Source: an uncultured Ilumatobacter sp. (GTDB lineage: Bacteria > Actinomycetota > Acidimicrobiia > Acidimicrobiales > Ilumatobacteraceae). From it: a stretch of 19,139 nt of DNA. The stretch lies in NCBI GenBank assembly GCA_938049325.1, contig CALICC010000396.1:1-19139 (forward strand), read 5' to 3'. Every line of letters begins with the position of its first letter. Position 1 is the stretch's first letter. This document shows positions 1-7,097 of the stretch, piece by piece. The notes beneath the pieces were generated by a model that searched no databases, was not told the origin of the DNA, and saw nothing but the letters and a program-made list of their open reading frames with translations. The position numbers and the translations under genes are program-made.

Positions 1-182
1 GGCGGCGCAGAGCGCGCATCCTCGCGGCGATCGGGTTGCTCGCGGACGGGCACAGCGTGACCCACGTTGCAGTCACCGTCGGCTACGCGTCGCCCAGTTC
101 CTTCGTGGTGGCGTTTCGCTCCGAAGTCGGCGCGGCCCCGCGCGACTTCATGCGCGGCGCCGTGCGTTCGACATCTCGTTGA
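1..182 (+). CDS. AraC-family transcriptional regulator, C-terminal fragment (5' end outside window)
   Basis: The frame beginning at base 3 is open from the window edge to a TGA at 180-182 and encodes about 59 residues. It reads as the second helix-turn-helix of an AraC/XylS DNA-binding domain: RILAAIGLLADGHSVTHVA followed by VGYASPSSFVVAFRSEVG and PRDFMR. The pattern VA..VGY.S.S.F...F....G..P..(F/Y) is the family signature. Effector domain and first HTH lie upstream of the window, so the ligand is unknown. It converges on the amidohydrolase gene, with 17 bases between the two stop codons. No internal stop or frameshift is seen in the visible part, so it is probably an intact gene cut by the window edge. 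Confidence 0.85.
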   Translation, partial: RRRARILAAIGLLADGHSVTHVAVTVGYASPSSFVVAFRSEVGAAPRDFMRGAVRSTSR

Positions 183-199
183 GCGTGGAGCGCTCGTGG

Positions 200-1426
200 T
201 CAGCCGCGCCAGCGACCCGTGTCGGGGTCGAGGCGGAGCATCTCGATCGCGTTGCCGCGACCGATCTTGTAGACGAGATCCTTGTCCTCGATGTCGTCCA
301 TCTGCTCGGCGAAGATCTTCTTCGTGTCGGGCCACGTCGAGTCGGTGTGCGGGTAGTCGGTTTCGAACGTCACGTTGTCGACGCCGATCCGGTGCAAGCT
401 CTCGAGCCCGTGCACGTCACGGAAGAAGCAGCCGTAGATCTGGCGGTGCCAGTAGGTCGACGGGGGCTCGGGGATGATGTCTTGCACGCCACCCCATGCG
501 CGGTGTTCGCGCCACACATCGTCCGCGCGTTCGAGGATGTAGGGAATCCAACCGATCTGGCCTTCGCTGTAGGCGAGCTTCAGCTTCGGATGCTTCACGA
601 GCACCCCGGAGAACAAGAAGTCGGTCAGCGAGCTCATCGCGTTGCCGAAGCTCAGCGTGGCCGCAACCGCGGGCGGGGCGTCAGGCGACGTGGCCGGCAT
701 CTGGCTCGACGACCCGATGTGCATGCAGATGATCGTGCCGGTGTCTTCACACGCCTGAAAGAACGGCTCCCAGTAGCCGCTGTGCAGTGTGGGCAGACCG
801 AGCTTGGCGGGGATCTCGCTGAAGGCGACGGCGGTGACGCCGCGTGCCGCGTTGCGATGGATCTCGGCGGCTGCGGCCTCGACGTCCCAGAGTGGGATCA
901 ACGGGAGCGGGATCAACCGACCGTCGGAGTCGCCGCACCACTCCTCGACCATCCAGTTGTTGTAGGCCAACAGGCAGGCCATCGCGAGGTCCTTGTCCTT
1001 CGCCTCGGAGAAGGTCTGGCCGCAGAACCGCGGCAGCATCGGGAAACAGAGCGACGACTCGACGCCATCCATCTCCATGTCTTCGACACGCGCCTTCGGG
1101 TCGTAACAGCCCGGACGCATCTCGTCGTACGTGATCGGCGACGCGGTCATCTCGTCGCGGCTGAAACCGACCGCTGCGACGTGGCGCTTGTGCGGTGCGA
1201 TCAAGTCGCCGTAGATCCAACAGTCGGCTTTGGGAGCGTCGTCTTGCCAATCGAAGTCGTACTTCGTGCCACCCATGTACTTCATCCCGGCGAGGCCACG
1301 TCGTTCCACGTAGGGCTTGTCGGGATGATTCTGGAACTTCTCGGGCAGCCAGGTGTCGAAGAGATGCGGCGGCTCGACGACGTGGTCGTCGACGCTCACG
1401 ATCCGGAGAAAATCGTTGTCACTCAT
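200..1426 (-). CDS. Amidohydrolase family 2 (ACMSD-like TIM-barrel metal hydrolase), paralogue 1
   Basis: 408 residues starting at MSDNDFLRIVSVDDHVVEPP. The family (amidohydrolase_2, which includes ACMSD and related decarboxylases and hydrolases) uses a metal-bound TIM barrel. Visible motifs are the strand-1 D-x-H metal motif in VDDHVVEPP, a mid-barrel His in MHIGSSSQMP, and the late Asp motif FETDYPHTDSTWP. The reaction (C-C bond hydrolysis, decarboxylation or amide/ester hydrolysis) cannot be decided. A longer reading frame extends upstream to 1732, but it runs through the LLM gene and lacks family similarity; the ATG at 1426 aligns with the start of the paralogue at 15708-16958. The start lies 4 bases below the dyad at 1431-1447, so no Shine-Dalgarno fits and a leaderless message is likely. 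A TACCGT -10 candidate (1437-1442) sits inside the dyad. Only 16 bases separate it from the upstream LLM gene. Confidence 0.9.
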   Translation of the reverse strand: MSDNDFLRIVSVDDHVVEPPHLFDTWLPEKFQNHPDKPYVERRGLAGMKYMGGTKYDFDWQDDAPKADCWIYGDLIAPHKRHVAAVGFSRDEMTASPITYDEMRPGCYDPKARVEDMEMDGVESSLCFPMLPRFCGQTFSEAKDKDLAMACLLAYNNWMVEEWCGDSDGRLIPLPLIPLWDVEAAAAEIHRNAARGVTAVAFSEIPAKLGLPTLHSGYWEPFFQACEDTGTIICMHIGSSSQMPATSPDAPPAVAATLSFGNAMSSLTDFLFSGVLVKHPKLKLAYSEGQIGWIPYILERADDVWREHRAWGGVQDIIPEPPSTYWHRQIYGCFFRDVHGLESLHRIGVDNVTFETDYPHTDSTWPDTKKIFAEQMDDIEDKDLVYKIGRGNAIEMLRLDPDTGRWRG

Positions 1427-1430
1427 GGTT

Positions 1431-1447
1431 TCTGAAACGGTATCAGA
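1431..1447 (-). promoter_or_regulatory. Operator site 1 (TCTGA-N7-TCAGA) over the amidohydrolase promoter
   Basis: On the minus strand the site reads TCTGATACCGTTTCAGA, with perfect 5-bp arms. It begins 4 bases upstream of the amidohydrolase ATG and overlaps the TGA stop of the LLM gene (1443-1445). The centre contains TACCGT, a possible -10 box ten bases from the ATG, so bound protein would cover the -10 element directly. It is one of five identical-armed sites in the window. Confidence 0.7.
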
Positions 1448-2318
1448 TTCTCGGAAGGACCGATTGGGCGAGCTCGTCAATCCGTTCGTCCCACCCAGCG
1501 TCGGGGACGGCGAGCACGAGTGCCGTCGCGCCGATGCCAGCGAGTTGACCGACCTCGTCGAGCAGCTCGTCGGCCGATGGAGCGGACCGGGCGAACCCCG
1601 ACAGCGACGTCGGAATGACGGCGACATCGACCGGCTCGGTACGACCGCGTTCGGCCGCGAGGCGGTGGAGTTCGGTGATGCGTTCGGCGAGTTCGTCGTT
1701 GCTCTCGATACCCGGCGTGCCCAGCAGCCCACTCGCCGCCTTCGGACTCGGCATCGGTGACCACCCCTGGCCGATGTCGATCGCGCGTCGCATTGCGGCG
1801 CGCGAGTTTCCGCCGACCCAGATCGGCGGATGCGGCCGCTGCACGGGGGGCGGGGCGATCACCGTTTCGTGTTCACCCATGGGCTCGCCGAGCCAGGCGT
1901 TGCGCATCGTCACGAGCGCGTTGTCCATCGCGGTCGCACGCCCCTCGAAGTCGACGCCGAGGGCGGCGAACTCTTCGCGCATGTAGCCCACGCCCACCCC
2001 GAGCAGCACGCGGCCCGCGGAGACGACGTCGAGCGACGCGATCGCCTTGGCCGTGGCCAGAGGATGTCGATATGGCAGCACGAGCAAGTTCGTGTGCAGC
2101 CGCACCGTCGAGGTCGCGGCGGCCATGAACGACAGCGCGACGAACGGATCGAGCGTCGGGTGCCCACCGCGCTCGAGCCACCGCTTCGACGGCGCGGGGT
2201 GATCGGTGATGTAGATCGCGTCGAACCCCGCCGCCTCGGCGCGCTGCGCGCGCTCGGCAAGTCGTTCGGGCTCATCGACCGGAATCGACACCGAGGTGAA
2301 CAACCGACCCACGCTCAT
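1443..2318 (-). CDS. LLM-class F420-dependent oxidoreductase (luciferase-like)
   Basis: 291 residues, normal for the family. Luciferase-like (bacterial_luciferase fold) proteins are TIM barrels that in actinobacteria usually take reduced F420 as cofactor. Supporting segments are AERAQRAEAAGFDAIYITDH, the STVRLHTNLLVLPYRHPLATAK strand-helix region, LDVVSAGRVLLGVGVGYMREEF, and PPIWVGGNSRAAMRRA near the middle. These match F420-dependent TIGR03619-type oxidoreductases; the use of F420 rather than FMN is inferred from family. The start at 2318 has GAGGAT about nine bases upstream, so unlike most neighbours this gene has a classical leader. It is divergent from the SDR at 2380 and shares operator site 2. 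The amidohydrolase follows after 16 bases. It is likely a redox step on the catabolic substrate. Confidence 0.9.
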   Translation of the reverse strand: MSVGRLFTSVSIPVDEPERLAERAQRAEAAGFDAIYITDHPAPSKRWLERGGHPTLDPFVALSFMAAATSTVRLHTNLLVLPYRHPLATAKAIASLDVVSAGRVLLGVGVGYMREEFAALGVDFEGRATAMDNALVTMRNAWLGEPMGEHETVIAPPPVQRPHPPIWVGGNSRAAMRRAIDIGQGWSPMPSPKAASGLLGTPGIESNDELAERITELHRLAAERGRTEPVDVAVIPTSLSGFARSAPSADELLDEVGQLAGIGATALVLAVPDAGWDERIDELAQSVLPRI

Positions 2319-2347
2319 GCCGTGATCCTCATGCCGCTAACAATGGC

Positions 2348-2371
2348 ATCTGACGTCGCGTCAGATACTGT
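2348..2371 (+). promoter_or_regulatory. Operator site 2 with leaderless promoter, between LLM gene and SDR gene
   Basis: ATCTGACGTCGCGTCAGAT (2348-2366) is a palindrome with perfect 8-bp arms around a TCG centre, the best dyad of the set together with site 5. Directly at its right edge lies TACTGT (2366-2371), a TANNNT-type -10 box ending 8 bases before the SDR ATG (2380), so the plus-strand transcript would be almost leaderless and the operator would occupy the -35/-10 spacer. On the other side the dyad is about 30 bases above the LLM start at 2318, so it could control both genes. Confidence 0.72.
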
Positions 2372-2379
2372 CAGCCCAT

Positions 2380-3276
2380 ATGGGAGCACTCGACGGGAAG
2401 GTCGCAATCATCACCGGAGCAGGCCAAGGAGTCGGCCGGTGTCACGCTGAATTGTTCGCCGCAGAAGGGGCTGCCGTGGTCGTCAACGACTTCGCCGACA
2501 GCTGCCACGAGGTGGCCGCGGCGATCAACGACGCAGGCGGGCGAGCGATTGCCGAACAGTGCAGCGTGACCGACTGGGATGCCGTCGGTGCCATGGTCAA
2601 ACGGACCATTCAAGAGTTCGGCGATCTCGACATCGTCGTCAACAACGCTGGCTTCGTGCGCGACGCCATGGTGTTCTCGATGACCGAAGAGCAGTACGAC
2701 ACCGTCGTCGACGTGCACCTCAAAGGCCACGTCACCACGGCCCATCATGCGGGCGCCTACTGGCGTCATGTCGCGAAGTCTCTGGGCGACGGCGAGTCAC
2801 CCAAGCAGCGCCGCGTCATCAACACGACGAGCGAGAGCGGACTCTTCGGCGGCCCGGCACAGGCCAACTACGGCTCGGCGAAGGGCGGCATCATCACGCT
2901 CACCCGCATCCTCGCCAAAGAGCTCGGCAAGTACGGCGTCACGTCGAACTGCATCGCGCCACGCGCACGAACGAAGATGAACGAGATGATTCCGATGTTC
3001 GCGCCGCACGAGGGCGACGGTTTCGATCCGTACGACCCTGCGCATGTGTCGCCGATGCTCGCCTGGCTGGCCAGTGACCACGCGTCCGACGTCAACGGTC
3101 AGACGTTCATCGTGACCGGCGACGAGATCCACCGGATGGCGGAGCCCACCGTTGCTGCAAGCGTCACCGCAGGCGACCAACGTTGGACGGTCGACGCGAT
3201 CGATGCACAGCGCAGCGCTCTGTTCGGCGCCGACAGCCCGTCGCTGCCGCCGTGGGGCGGCCCGCCGATGCGCTGA
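2380..3276 (+). CDS. Short-chain dehydrogenase/reductase (hydroxyacyl-CoA dehydrogenase-like SDR)
   Basis: 298 residues. NAD(P)-dependent SDR with all key elements: the cofactor loop TGAGQGVG (T12 to G19), NNAG at 88-91, Ser in the NTTSESG segment (about 151-153), and the Y164-x3-K168 pair in YGSAKGG. The segment NNAGFVRDAMVFSMTEEQYD and the VHLKGH helix resemble the dehydrogenase domain of peroxisomal-type multifunctional enzyme 2 and its bacterial homologues, so oxidation of a 3-hydroxyacyl-CoA or a related secondary alcohol is likely. It is similar in plan to the SDR at 3990-4889. The last 50 residues extend past the usual ~250-residue SDR core. The start has no Shine-Dalgarno; the -10 box 8 bases upstream suggests a leaderless mRNA under operator site 2. 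It converges on the TetR gene. Confidence 0.92.
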   Translation: MGALDGKVAIITGAGQGVGRCHAELFAAEGAAVVVNDFADSCHEVAAAINDAGGRAIAEQCSVTDWDAVGAMVKRTIQEFGDLDIVVNNAGFVRDAMVFSMTEEQYDTVVDVHLKGHVTTAHHAGAYWRHVAKSLGDGESPKQRRVINTTSESGLFGGPAQANYGSAKGGIITLTRILAKELGKYGVTSNCIAPRARTKMNEMIPMFAPHEGDGFDPYDPAHVSPMLAWLASDHASDVNGQTFIVTGDEIHRMAEPTVAASVTAGDQRWTVDAIDAQRSALFGADSPSLPPWGGPPMR

Positions 3277-3298
3277 CGCTGCGGTTGGGGTCTGAGGT

Positions 3299-3988
3299 TC
3301 AGCCGCCGGTGACGGTTTGGAACAAGATGCGTGCGAGGGTGGCCTCGGTTGCCTTGGCTGACGTGCCGCGCAACTCCAACCCCTGGCGATACGACACCAG
3401 ACGCTCGAGCATCGCCAACATCGCCGCGGCAGTGGCCACCGGATCGATGTCGGTGCTGAGTCGCCCCGCCTTTGCGCTCGCGCGCACCATGGCGGCCAGC
3501 GACCGGAGCATCGGCACTTGCGTTTCTCGACGCTTCTCACGGAAGCGTTCGTCGCCTTCTTCAGCTTTGAGGTTCCGGGCACGAAGAACCGGCCCGTGCT
3601 CATCCCAATACGCCACGTAGTGACCCACGAAGTCGCGCACCTGATCTTCGTCATCGGGAGTCCACGCGTTTGCCAGCAGGCTCACGAGCTCGGCCGACGC
3701 CTCGACCACATCGTCGCTGAGCGCGAGCAGCGCGTCGTCGATGTCGGTGAAGTACTGGTAGAAGGTCGCCGGCGATGCACCCACGTCCTGGGTGATGTCG
3801 ACCAATCGGACGTCGAACAAACCGTCGCGTTCGAGCAGCCGCGCCGTGGCATCGAGCAGGCGACGACGGGTCGCCCGCGCCCGTGGTCCGATGGTGCGCC
3901 CATCGGTCGCAATGGCCGGCTCACCTCGTTCGCCAGCTCCCGAGTCGGCTGATTCGTTGGCTGACTCGTCGGCCTGCTGCTTGCTCAT
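3299..3988 (-). CDS. TetR-family transcriptional repressor, candidate regulator of the five TCTGA-N7-TCAGA sites
   Basis: 229 residues from MSKQQADESA. The N-terminal helix-turn-helix is clear: RRRLLDATARLLERDGLFDV then VDITQDVGASPATFYQYFTD (about residues 41-82), followed by an all-helical ligand domain (WTPDDEDQVRDFVGHYVAYW onward). A polar, low-complexity leader of about 30 residues precedes the DNA-binding domain. The frame is open further upstream to 4042, but the ATG at 3988 is preferred: it follows the SDR stop by one base (TGAGATG) and has GGAG seven bases upstream, so translation is coupled to the SDR. It is the last gene of the FadE-FadE-SDR-TetR operon, whose promoter carries operator site 3, which would give negative autoregulation. 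The inducer is probably an acyl-CoA intermediate, by analogy with KstR, KstR2 and FadR-type TetR proteins; that part is inference. Confidence 0.9.
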   Translation of the reverse strand: MSKQQADESANESADSGAGERGEPAIATDGRTIGPRARATRRRLLDATARLLERDGLFDVRLVDITQDVGASPATFYQYFTDIDDALLALSDDVVEASAELVSLLANAWTPDDEDQVRDFVGHYVAYWDEHGPVLRARNLKAEEGDERFREKRRETQVPMLRSLAAMVRASAKAGRLSTDIDPVATAAAMLAMLERLVSYRQGLELRGTSAKATEATLARILFQTVTGG

Positions 3989-3989
3989 C

Positions 3990-4889
3990 TCACGCTCCGT
4001 AGACAGGCGCTGGATCTGGCGCCTCCCGCAGTAAATCGGCAATCACAGCGCCGACCTCCTCGGGCTCGTAGCGGTCGCCTTTGTCGAACGGAGCACCATG
4101 CTGCCAACCATCGGCCACCGACAGCTCGCCGCCGGCAATTTCGAACATGCGGCCGGTCACGTTGCACTGCGATGAACCGAGCCACACCACGACCGGGCTG
4201 ACGTTGGCCGGGTCCATCGCGTCGAACCCCGACTCGGGCTTCTTCATCATGTCGGCGAAGGCGTCTTCGGTCATCCGACTCCGCGCCGACGGCGCGATGC
4301 CGTTGGCCATGACGCCGTACCGGCCAAGTTCGGCGCCAGCAATGGTGGTGAACGTCGCGATGCCGGCTTTGGCTGCGGAGTAGTTGGCCTGCGACACCGA
4401 TCCGAACAAACCTGCTCCCGACGACGTGTTGACGATCCGTGCGTCGATCTGGTTGCCCGCCTTGCTCTGCTCGCGCCAGTAGCCAACTGCGTGACGCACC
4501 GGGCAGAACATGCCTCGCAGGTGCACCCGGATGACAGCGTCCCATTCGTCGATCGACATGTTGACGATCATCCGGTCGCGGACGATGCCGGCGTTGCACA
4601 CGACCGTGTCGAGCGAGCCGAACGTCTCGATCGCCTCGGTCACCATGTTGCCTGCGGCATCCCAGTCGGCCACGTCGTCGGCGTTGATGATCGCCTGACC
4701 GCCGTTGGCGACGATCTCGTCGACGACCTCTTGGGCGGGCGACACGTCTTCACCCTCACCAGTGAGGGTCGCGCCGACGTCGTTGACGATCACCTTGGCT
4801 CCCTCGGCCGCGAACGCAAGCGCATGCGCTCGTCCCAATCCACGCCCGGCTCCGGTCACGATCACGACTCGTCCGTCACAGATTCCCAT
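3990..4889 (-). CDS. Short-chain dehydrogenase/reductase (MFE-2-like hydroxyacyl-CoA dehydrogenase)
   Basis: 299 residues. The cofactor motif is TGAGRGLG (T12-G19); the NNAG motif appears as CNAG (C98-G101), with Cys replacing the first Asn; the catalytic set is Ser156/157, Y170 and K174 (YSAAK). The insertion after VNDVGATLTGEGEDVSPAQEVV is typical of hydroxyacyl-CoA dehydrogenase domains of MFE-2 type proteins, which act on 3-hydroxyacyl-CoA with bulky or branched chains. A strong Shine-Dalgarno (AGGAGGAT) precedes the ATG. It is third in the operon, 26 bases after the small acyl-CoA dehydrogenase and coupled to the TetR gene below. The most natural role is oxidation of the hydroxyacyl-CoA made after desaturation by the FadE pair, although no hydratase is encoded nearby. 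Confidence 0.92.
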   Translation of the reverse strand: MGICDGRVVIVTGAGRGLGRAHALAFAAEGAKVIVNDVGATLTGEGEDVSPAQEVVDEIVANGGQAIINADDVADWDAAGNMVTEAIETFGSLDTVVCNAGIVRDRMIVNMSIDEWDAVIRVHLRGMFCPVRHAVGYWREQSKAGNQIDARIVNTSSGAGLFGSVSQANYSAAKAGIATFTTIAGAELGRYGVMANGIAPSARSRMTEDAFADMMKKPESGFDAMDPANVSPVVVWLGSSQCNVTGRMFEIAGGELSVADGWQHGAPFDKGDRYEPEEVGAVIADLLREAPDPAPVYGA

Positions 4890-4915
4890 TGTCGATCCTC
4901 CTCAGCTCAGTTTCT

Positions 4916-5878
4916 TCAGGCGCCGGAGCGCACGTCGATCATCTCGGCCATTCGCATCGAGTGATGGTCGACGGTGCCGAACGTCGCGTCGAGCGAGACG
5001 GCGCGCTTCCAGAAGCGCTGTGCGTGGACTTCCCAGGTGAAGCCCATGCCGCCGTGCACCTGGATGCCGGTCTTGCCGCCGAACAGGGCAGCTTCACCGG
5101 CCATCAGCTTGGCGACCGAGACCGCACGGTCGACGTCGTCGTCGGCGGCTCCGTCGAGTGCACATGCTGCGGCATAGACGGCGGATCGAGCGACATCGGT
5201 CTTGGTGTACATCTCCGCGAGCAGATGTTTCACGGCCTGGAACGCGCCGATCGGGCGACCGAACTGCTCGCGCTCTTTCGCGTAGGCAGTGGCGAGCTCG
5301 ACCGCACCCGCCGCCACTCCGACGAGCTGTGCAGCGGTGAGCAGTGTGCCGGCCAACCGCATCGCGTCAGCATCACCAGCGATCTCGGTGCCGCTTTCCA
5401 CATCGCCATCGACGCGCCACACCGGGGTGAGCGTGTCGAGCGGGCGGTCGATGGCGGCCAGGCTCAGCGAGCCCGGGTCGAGTCGCTCGGCGCCGCCCTC
5501 GACGAAACGCAACACGTCCGTCGCTTGACCAGCGTGATCGAGCACCGTTGCGGTCGCATCGGTTTCGAGCAGGGTGACGACCGCCGAACCCTCGGAGGCA
5601 CCGTCGATCAGGCCGGCTGTGAGATGCGTCGCAACGATGGGACCGGGCACCAGTCCTCGACCGAGTTCTTCGAACGCAACGACCGCGGATCGGTTGTCGA
5701 AACCGTCGACGCGCAGCGAGAACACGCCCATCTCAGCGATCTCGCGCCATCGATCGAGGTCGATGACCGCCTCGGTCTCCTCGCGTTCGGCGATCTCTTC
5801 GAGTGGGAACCTGCCTTCGACGAAGCTACGGATCCCCTCTTGGAGGTCACGCTCGTCGTCACTCAACCAGAAGTCCAC
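4916..5878 (-). CDS. Acyl-CoA dehydrogenase, small (non-catalytic) subunit of a two-gene enzyme
   Basis: 320 residues, clearly shorter than the usual 380-400. The FAD-binding signature survives (AYAKEREQFGRPIGAFQAVK and IQVHGGMGFTWEVHAQRFWK), but at the position of the classic catalytic Glu (YEGT in MCAD) the sequence is ATFGT, and no helix-G Glu like that of isovaleryl-CoA dehydrogenase is obvious. In mycobacterial ChsE-type alpha2-beta2 dehydrogenases two unlike subunits together form complete FAD sites, and only one carries the base. This gene fits the partner without the base. It overlaps the end of the large-subunit gene by 16 bases, strong evidence for stoichiometric co-production. Which subunit carries which function is inferred from residues only. 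Confidence 0.9.
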   Translation of the reverse strand: MDFWLSDDERDLQEGIRSFVEGRFPLEEIAEREETEAVIDLDRWREIAEMGVFSLRVDGFDNRSAVVAFEELGRGLVPGPIVATHLTAGLIDGASEGSAVVTLLETDATATVLDHAGQATDVLRFVEGGAERLDPGSLSLAAIDRPLDTLTPVWRVDGDVESGTEIAGDADAMRLAGTLLTAAQLVGVAAGAVELATAYAKEREQFGRPIGAFQAVKHLLAEMYTKTDVARSAVYAAACALDGAADDDVDRAVSVAKLMAGEAALFGGKTGIQVHGGMGFTWEVHAQRFWKRAVSLDATFGTVDHHSMRMAEMIDVRSGA

Positions 5879-7050
5879 TTCGGCTCCTTCGGCAGGCCGA
5901 GCAGGCGCTCGGCGATGATGTTCTTCTGGACCTGGGTCGTGCCGGCGGCGATCGACATCTTGAGGCCGTGGATACGCCCTTGCACGTGGTCACCGGTGGC
6001 CAGGTCGCCGATGTCGTCCTGCGAGAGCGACGCTCGGTCGAGGAGATGAAGCGCAACCTCACCGAGGCGATGCCGGAGGTCGGTGTAGGCGAGCTTGAAG
6101 ACGCTGCCGCCCGCGCCGACGAGTCCGGTGCGAGTCGCTTCGGAGATGTTCCGTTTCGTGAGTGCCCACAGTGCGTCGAGTTCTGCGGCGATCCGGCCGA
6201 TGTCGCGGCGCACGCCGTGATCGTCCCATCGGCCGAGTCGCTCGGCGAAGGTCGCGAGGTCGCGACACAACTCCATGGTCTGGAGCATCTCGCTCACGAA
6301 CGCCGTGCCCCGTTCGAAACTCAACGTCGTCATCGCGACGCGCCAGCCGTCGTTCTCGTCGCCGACGCGGTTATCAACCGGGATGCGCACTTCGTCGAGG
6401 TACATCTCGGCGAACTCGATCTGACCTTCCATCGTGCGCAGCGGGCGGATGTCGATGCCCGGGCTGTCCATCGGCAGAATCAGCCAGGTGATGCCACGAT
6501 GTTTGGCGACGTCGCTGTCGGTCCGAACGAGCAGTTCGCAGTAGTCGGCGACGTGGGCGAAGCTCGTCCAGATCTTCTGGCCTGACACGACGTACTGGTC
6601 ACCGTCGCGAACCGCTTTGCATCCCAGCGCGGCGAGGTCGCTGCCGGCGCCCGGCTCGGAGAAGCCCTGACACCAGACGTCGTCGCCTTTCAAGATGCCC
6701 GGCAACCGCGCCGCCTTCTGCTCGTCGGATGCTTCGACGACGAGCGTCGGGCCGGCGTGCAAGAGGCCGACGAAGTTCATGCCGACGTACGGCGCCTTGG
6801 CCTGCTCGGTCTCTTCGAGGAAGATGAGGTGTTCGGTGGGCGTGGCGCCACGGCCGCCGTATTCGCGGGGCCAGTTGATGCCCGCGTAGCCCGCCTCGTA
6901 GAGCATCTTCTGCCACCCGGTGTCGTACTCCCGGCGCGCCGCCCAATCGTTTGGCCCCGGTTCAGCAGGCACATCGGGGAGCACACTCTGGAGCCAGCTA
7001 CGGAGCTCGTGGCGGAACTCCTGCTCGGCTTCTGTGTATCTCAGGTCCAT
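5863..7050 (-). CDS. Acyl-CoA dehydrogenase, large (catalytic) subunit
   Basis: 395 residues with full ACAD order: N-terminal helical domain (MDLRYTEAEQEFRHELRSWL), the WCQGFSEPGAGSDLA flavin/substrate motif (about 126-140), VSGQKIWTS (155-163), and the C-terminal helical domain ending AAGTTQVQKNIIAERLLGLP. The YEGT-type catalytic Glu is replaced by Ala (AAGT), while E246 in LSFERGT lies where isovaleryl-CoA dehydrogenase and the mycobacterial sterol side-chain ChsE enzymes place their base. It should desaturate a branched or bulky acyl-CoA, passing electrons to ETF. It is the first gene of the operon 7050 to 3299. Upstream, TACTCT (7060-7065) is a -10 candidate nine bases from the ATG, and operator site 3 lies just beyond it. 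Confidence 0.93.
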   Translation of the reverse strand: MDLRYTEAEQEFRHELRSWLQSVLPDVPAEPGPNDWAARREYDTGWQKMLYEAGYAGINWPREYGGRGATPTEHLIFLEETEQAKAPYVGMNFVGLLHAGPTLVVEASDEQKAARLPGILKGDDVWCQGFSEPGAGSDLAALGCKAVRDGDQYVVSGQKIWTSFAHVADYCELLVRTDSDVAKHRGITWLILPMDSPGIDIRPLRTMEGQIEFAEMYLDEVRIPVDNRVGDENDGWRVAMTTLSFERGTAFVSEMLQTMELCRDLATFAERLGRWDDHGVRRDIGRIAAELDALWALTKRNISEATRTGLVGAGGSVFKLAYTDLRHRLGEVALHLLDRASLSQDDIGDLATGDHVQGRIHGLKMSIAAGTTQVQKNIIAERLLGLPKEPKWTSG

Positions 7051-7072
7051 TGAATGACGAGAGTATCCGTGA

Positions 7073-7089
7073 TCTGACGCGGATTCAGA
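7073..7089 (-). promoter_or_regulatory. Operator site 3 and promoter of the FadE-FadE-SDR-TetR operon
   Basis: TCTGACGCGGATTCAGA on the plus strand, with arms extended by one further A/T pair. On the minus strand, seven bases after the dyad comes TACTCT (7060-7065), a -10 box nine bases from the ATG at 7050. With a 17-base spacer the -35 hexamer would be CTGAAT, which is part of the distal dyad arm, so binding would block the -35 region. The site fills most of the 47-base gap to the stop of the upstream ligase gene (7098). Confidence 0.72.
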
Positions 7090-7097
7090 TTCTGCGG

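Noticed and set aside
181..195. GAGCG-N5-CGCTC hairpin between the AraC fragment and amidohydrolase stops.
   Set aside because: Short stem, no T-tract; too weak to call a terminator.
1427..1732. Extension of the amidohydrolase upstream of 1426 to 1732.
   Set aside because: The added residues overlap the LLM gene in another frame and have no similarity to the paralogue, which starts at the equivalent of 1426.
3246..3261. GCCGCC-gtgg-GGCGGC hairpin near the convergent SDR and TetR stops, as a terminator.
   Set aside because: It lies within the SDR coding end, has no T-tract, and GC-rich 6-bp stems are common in such DNA.
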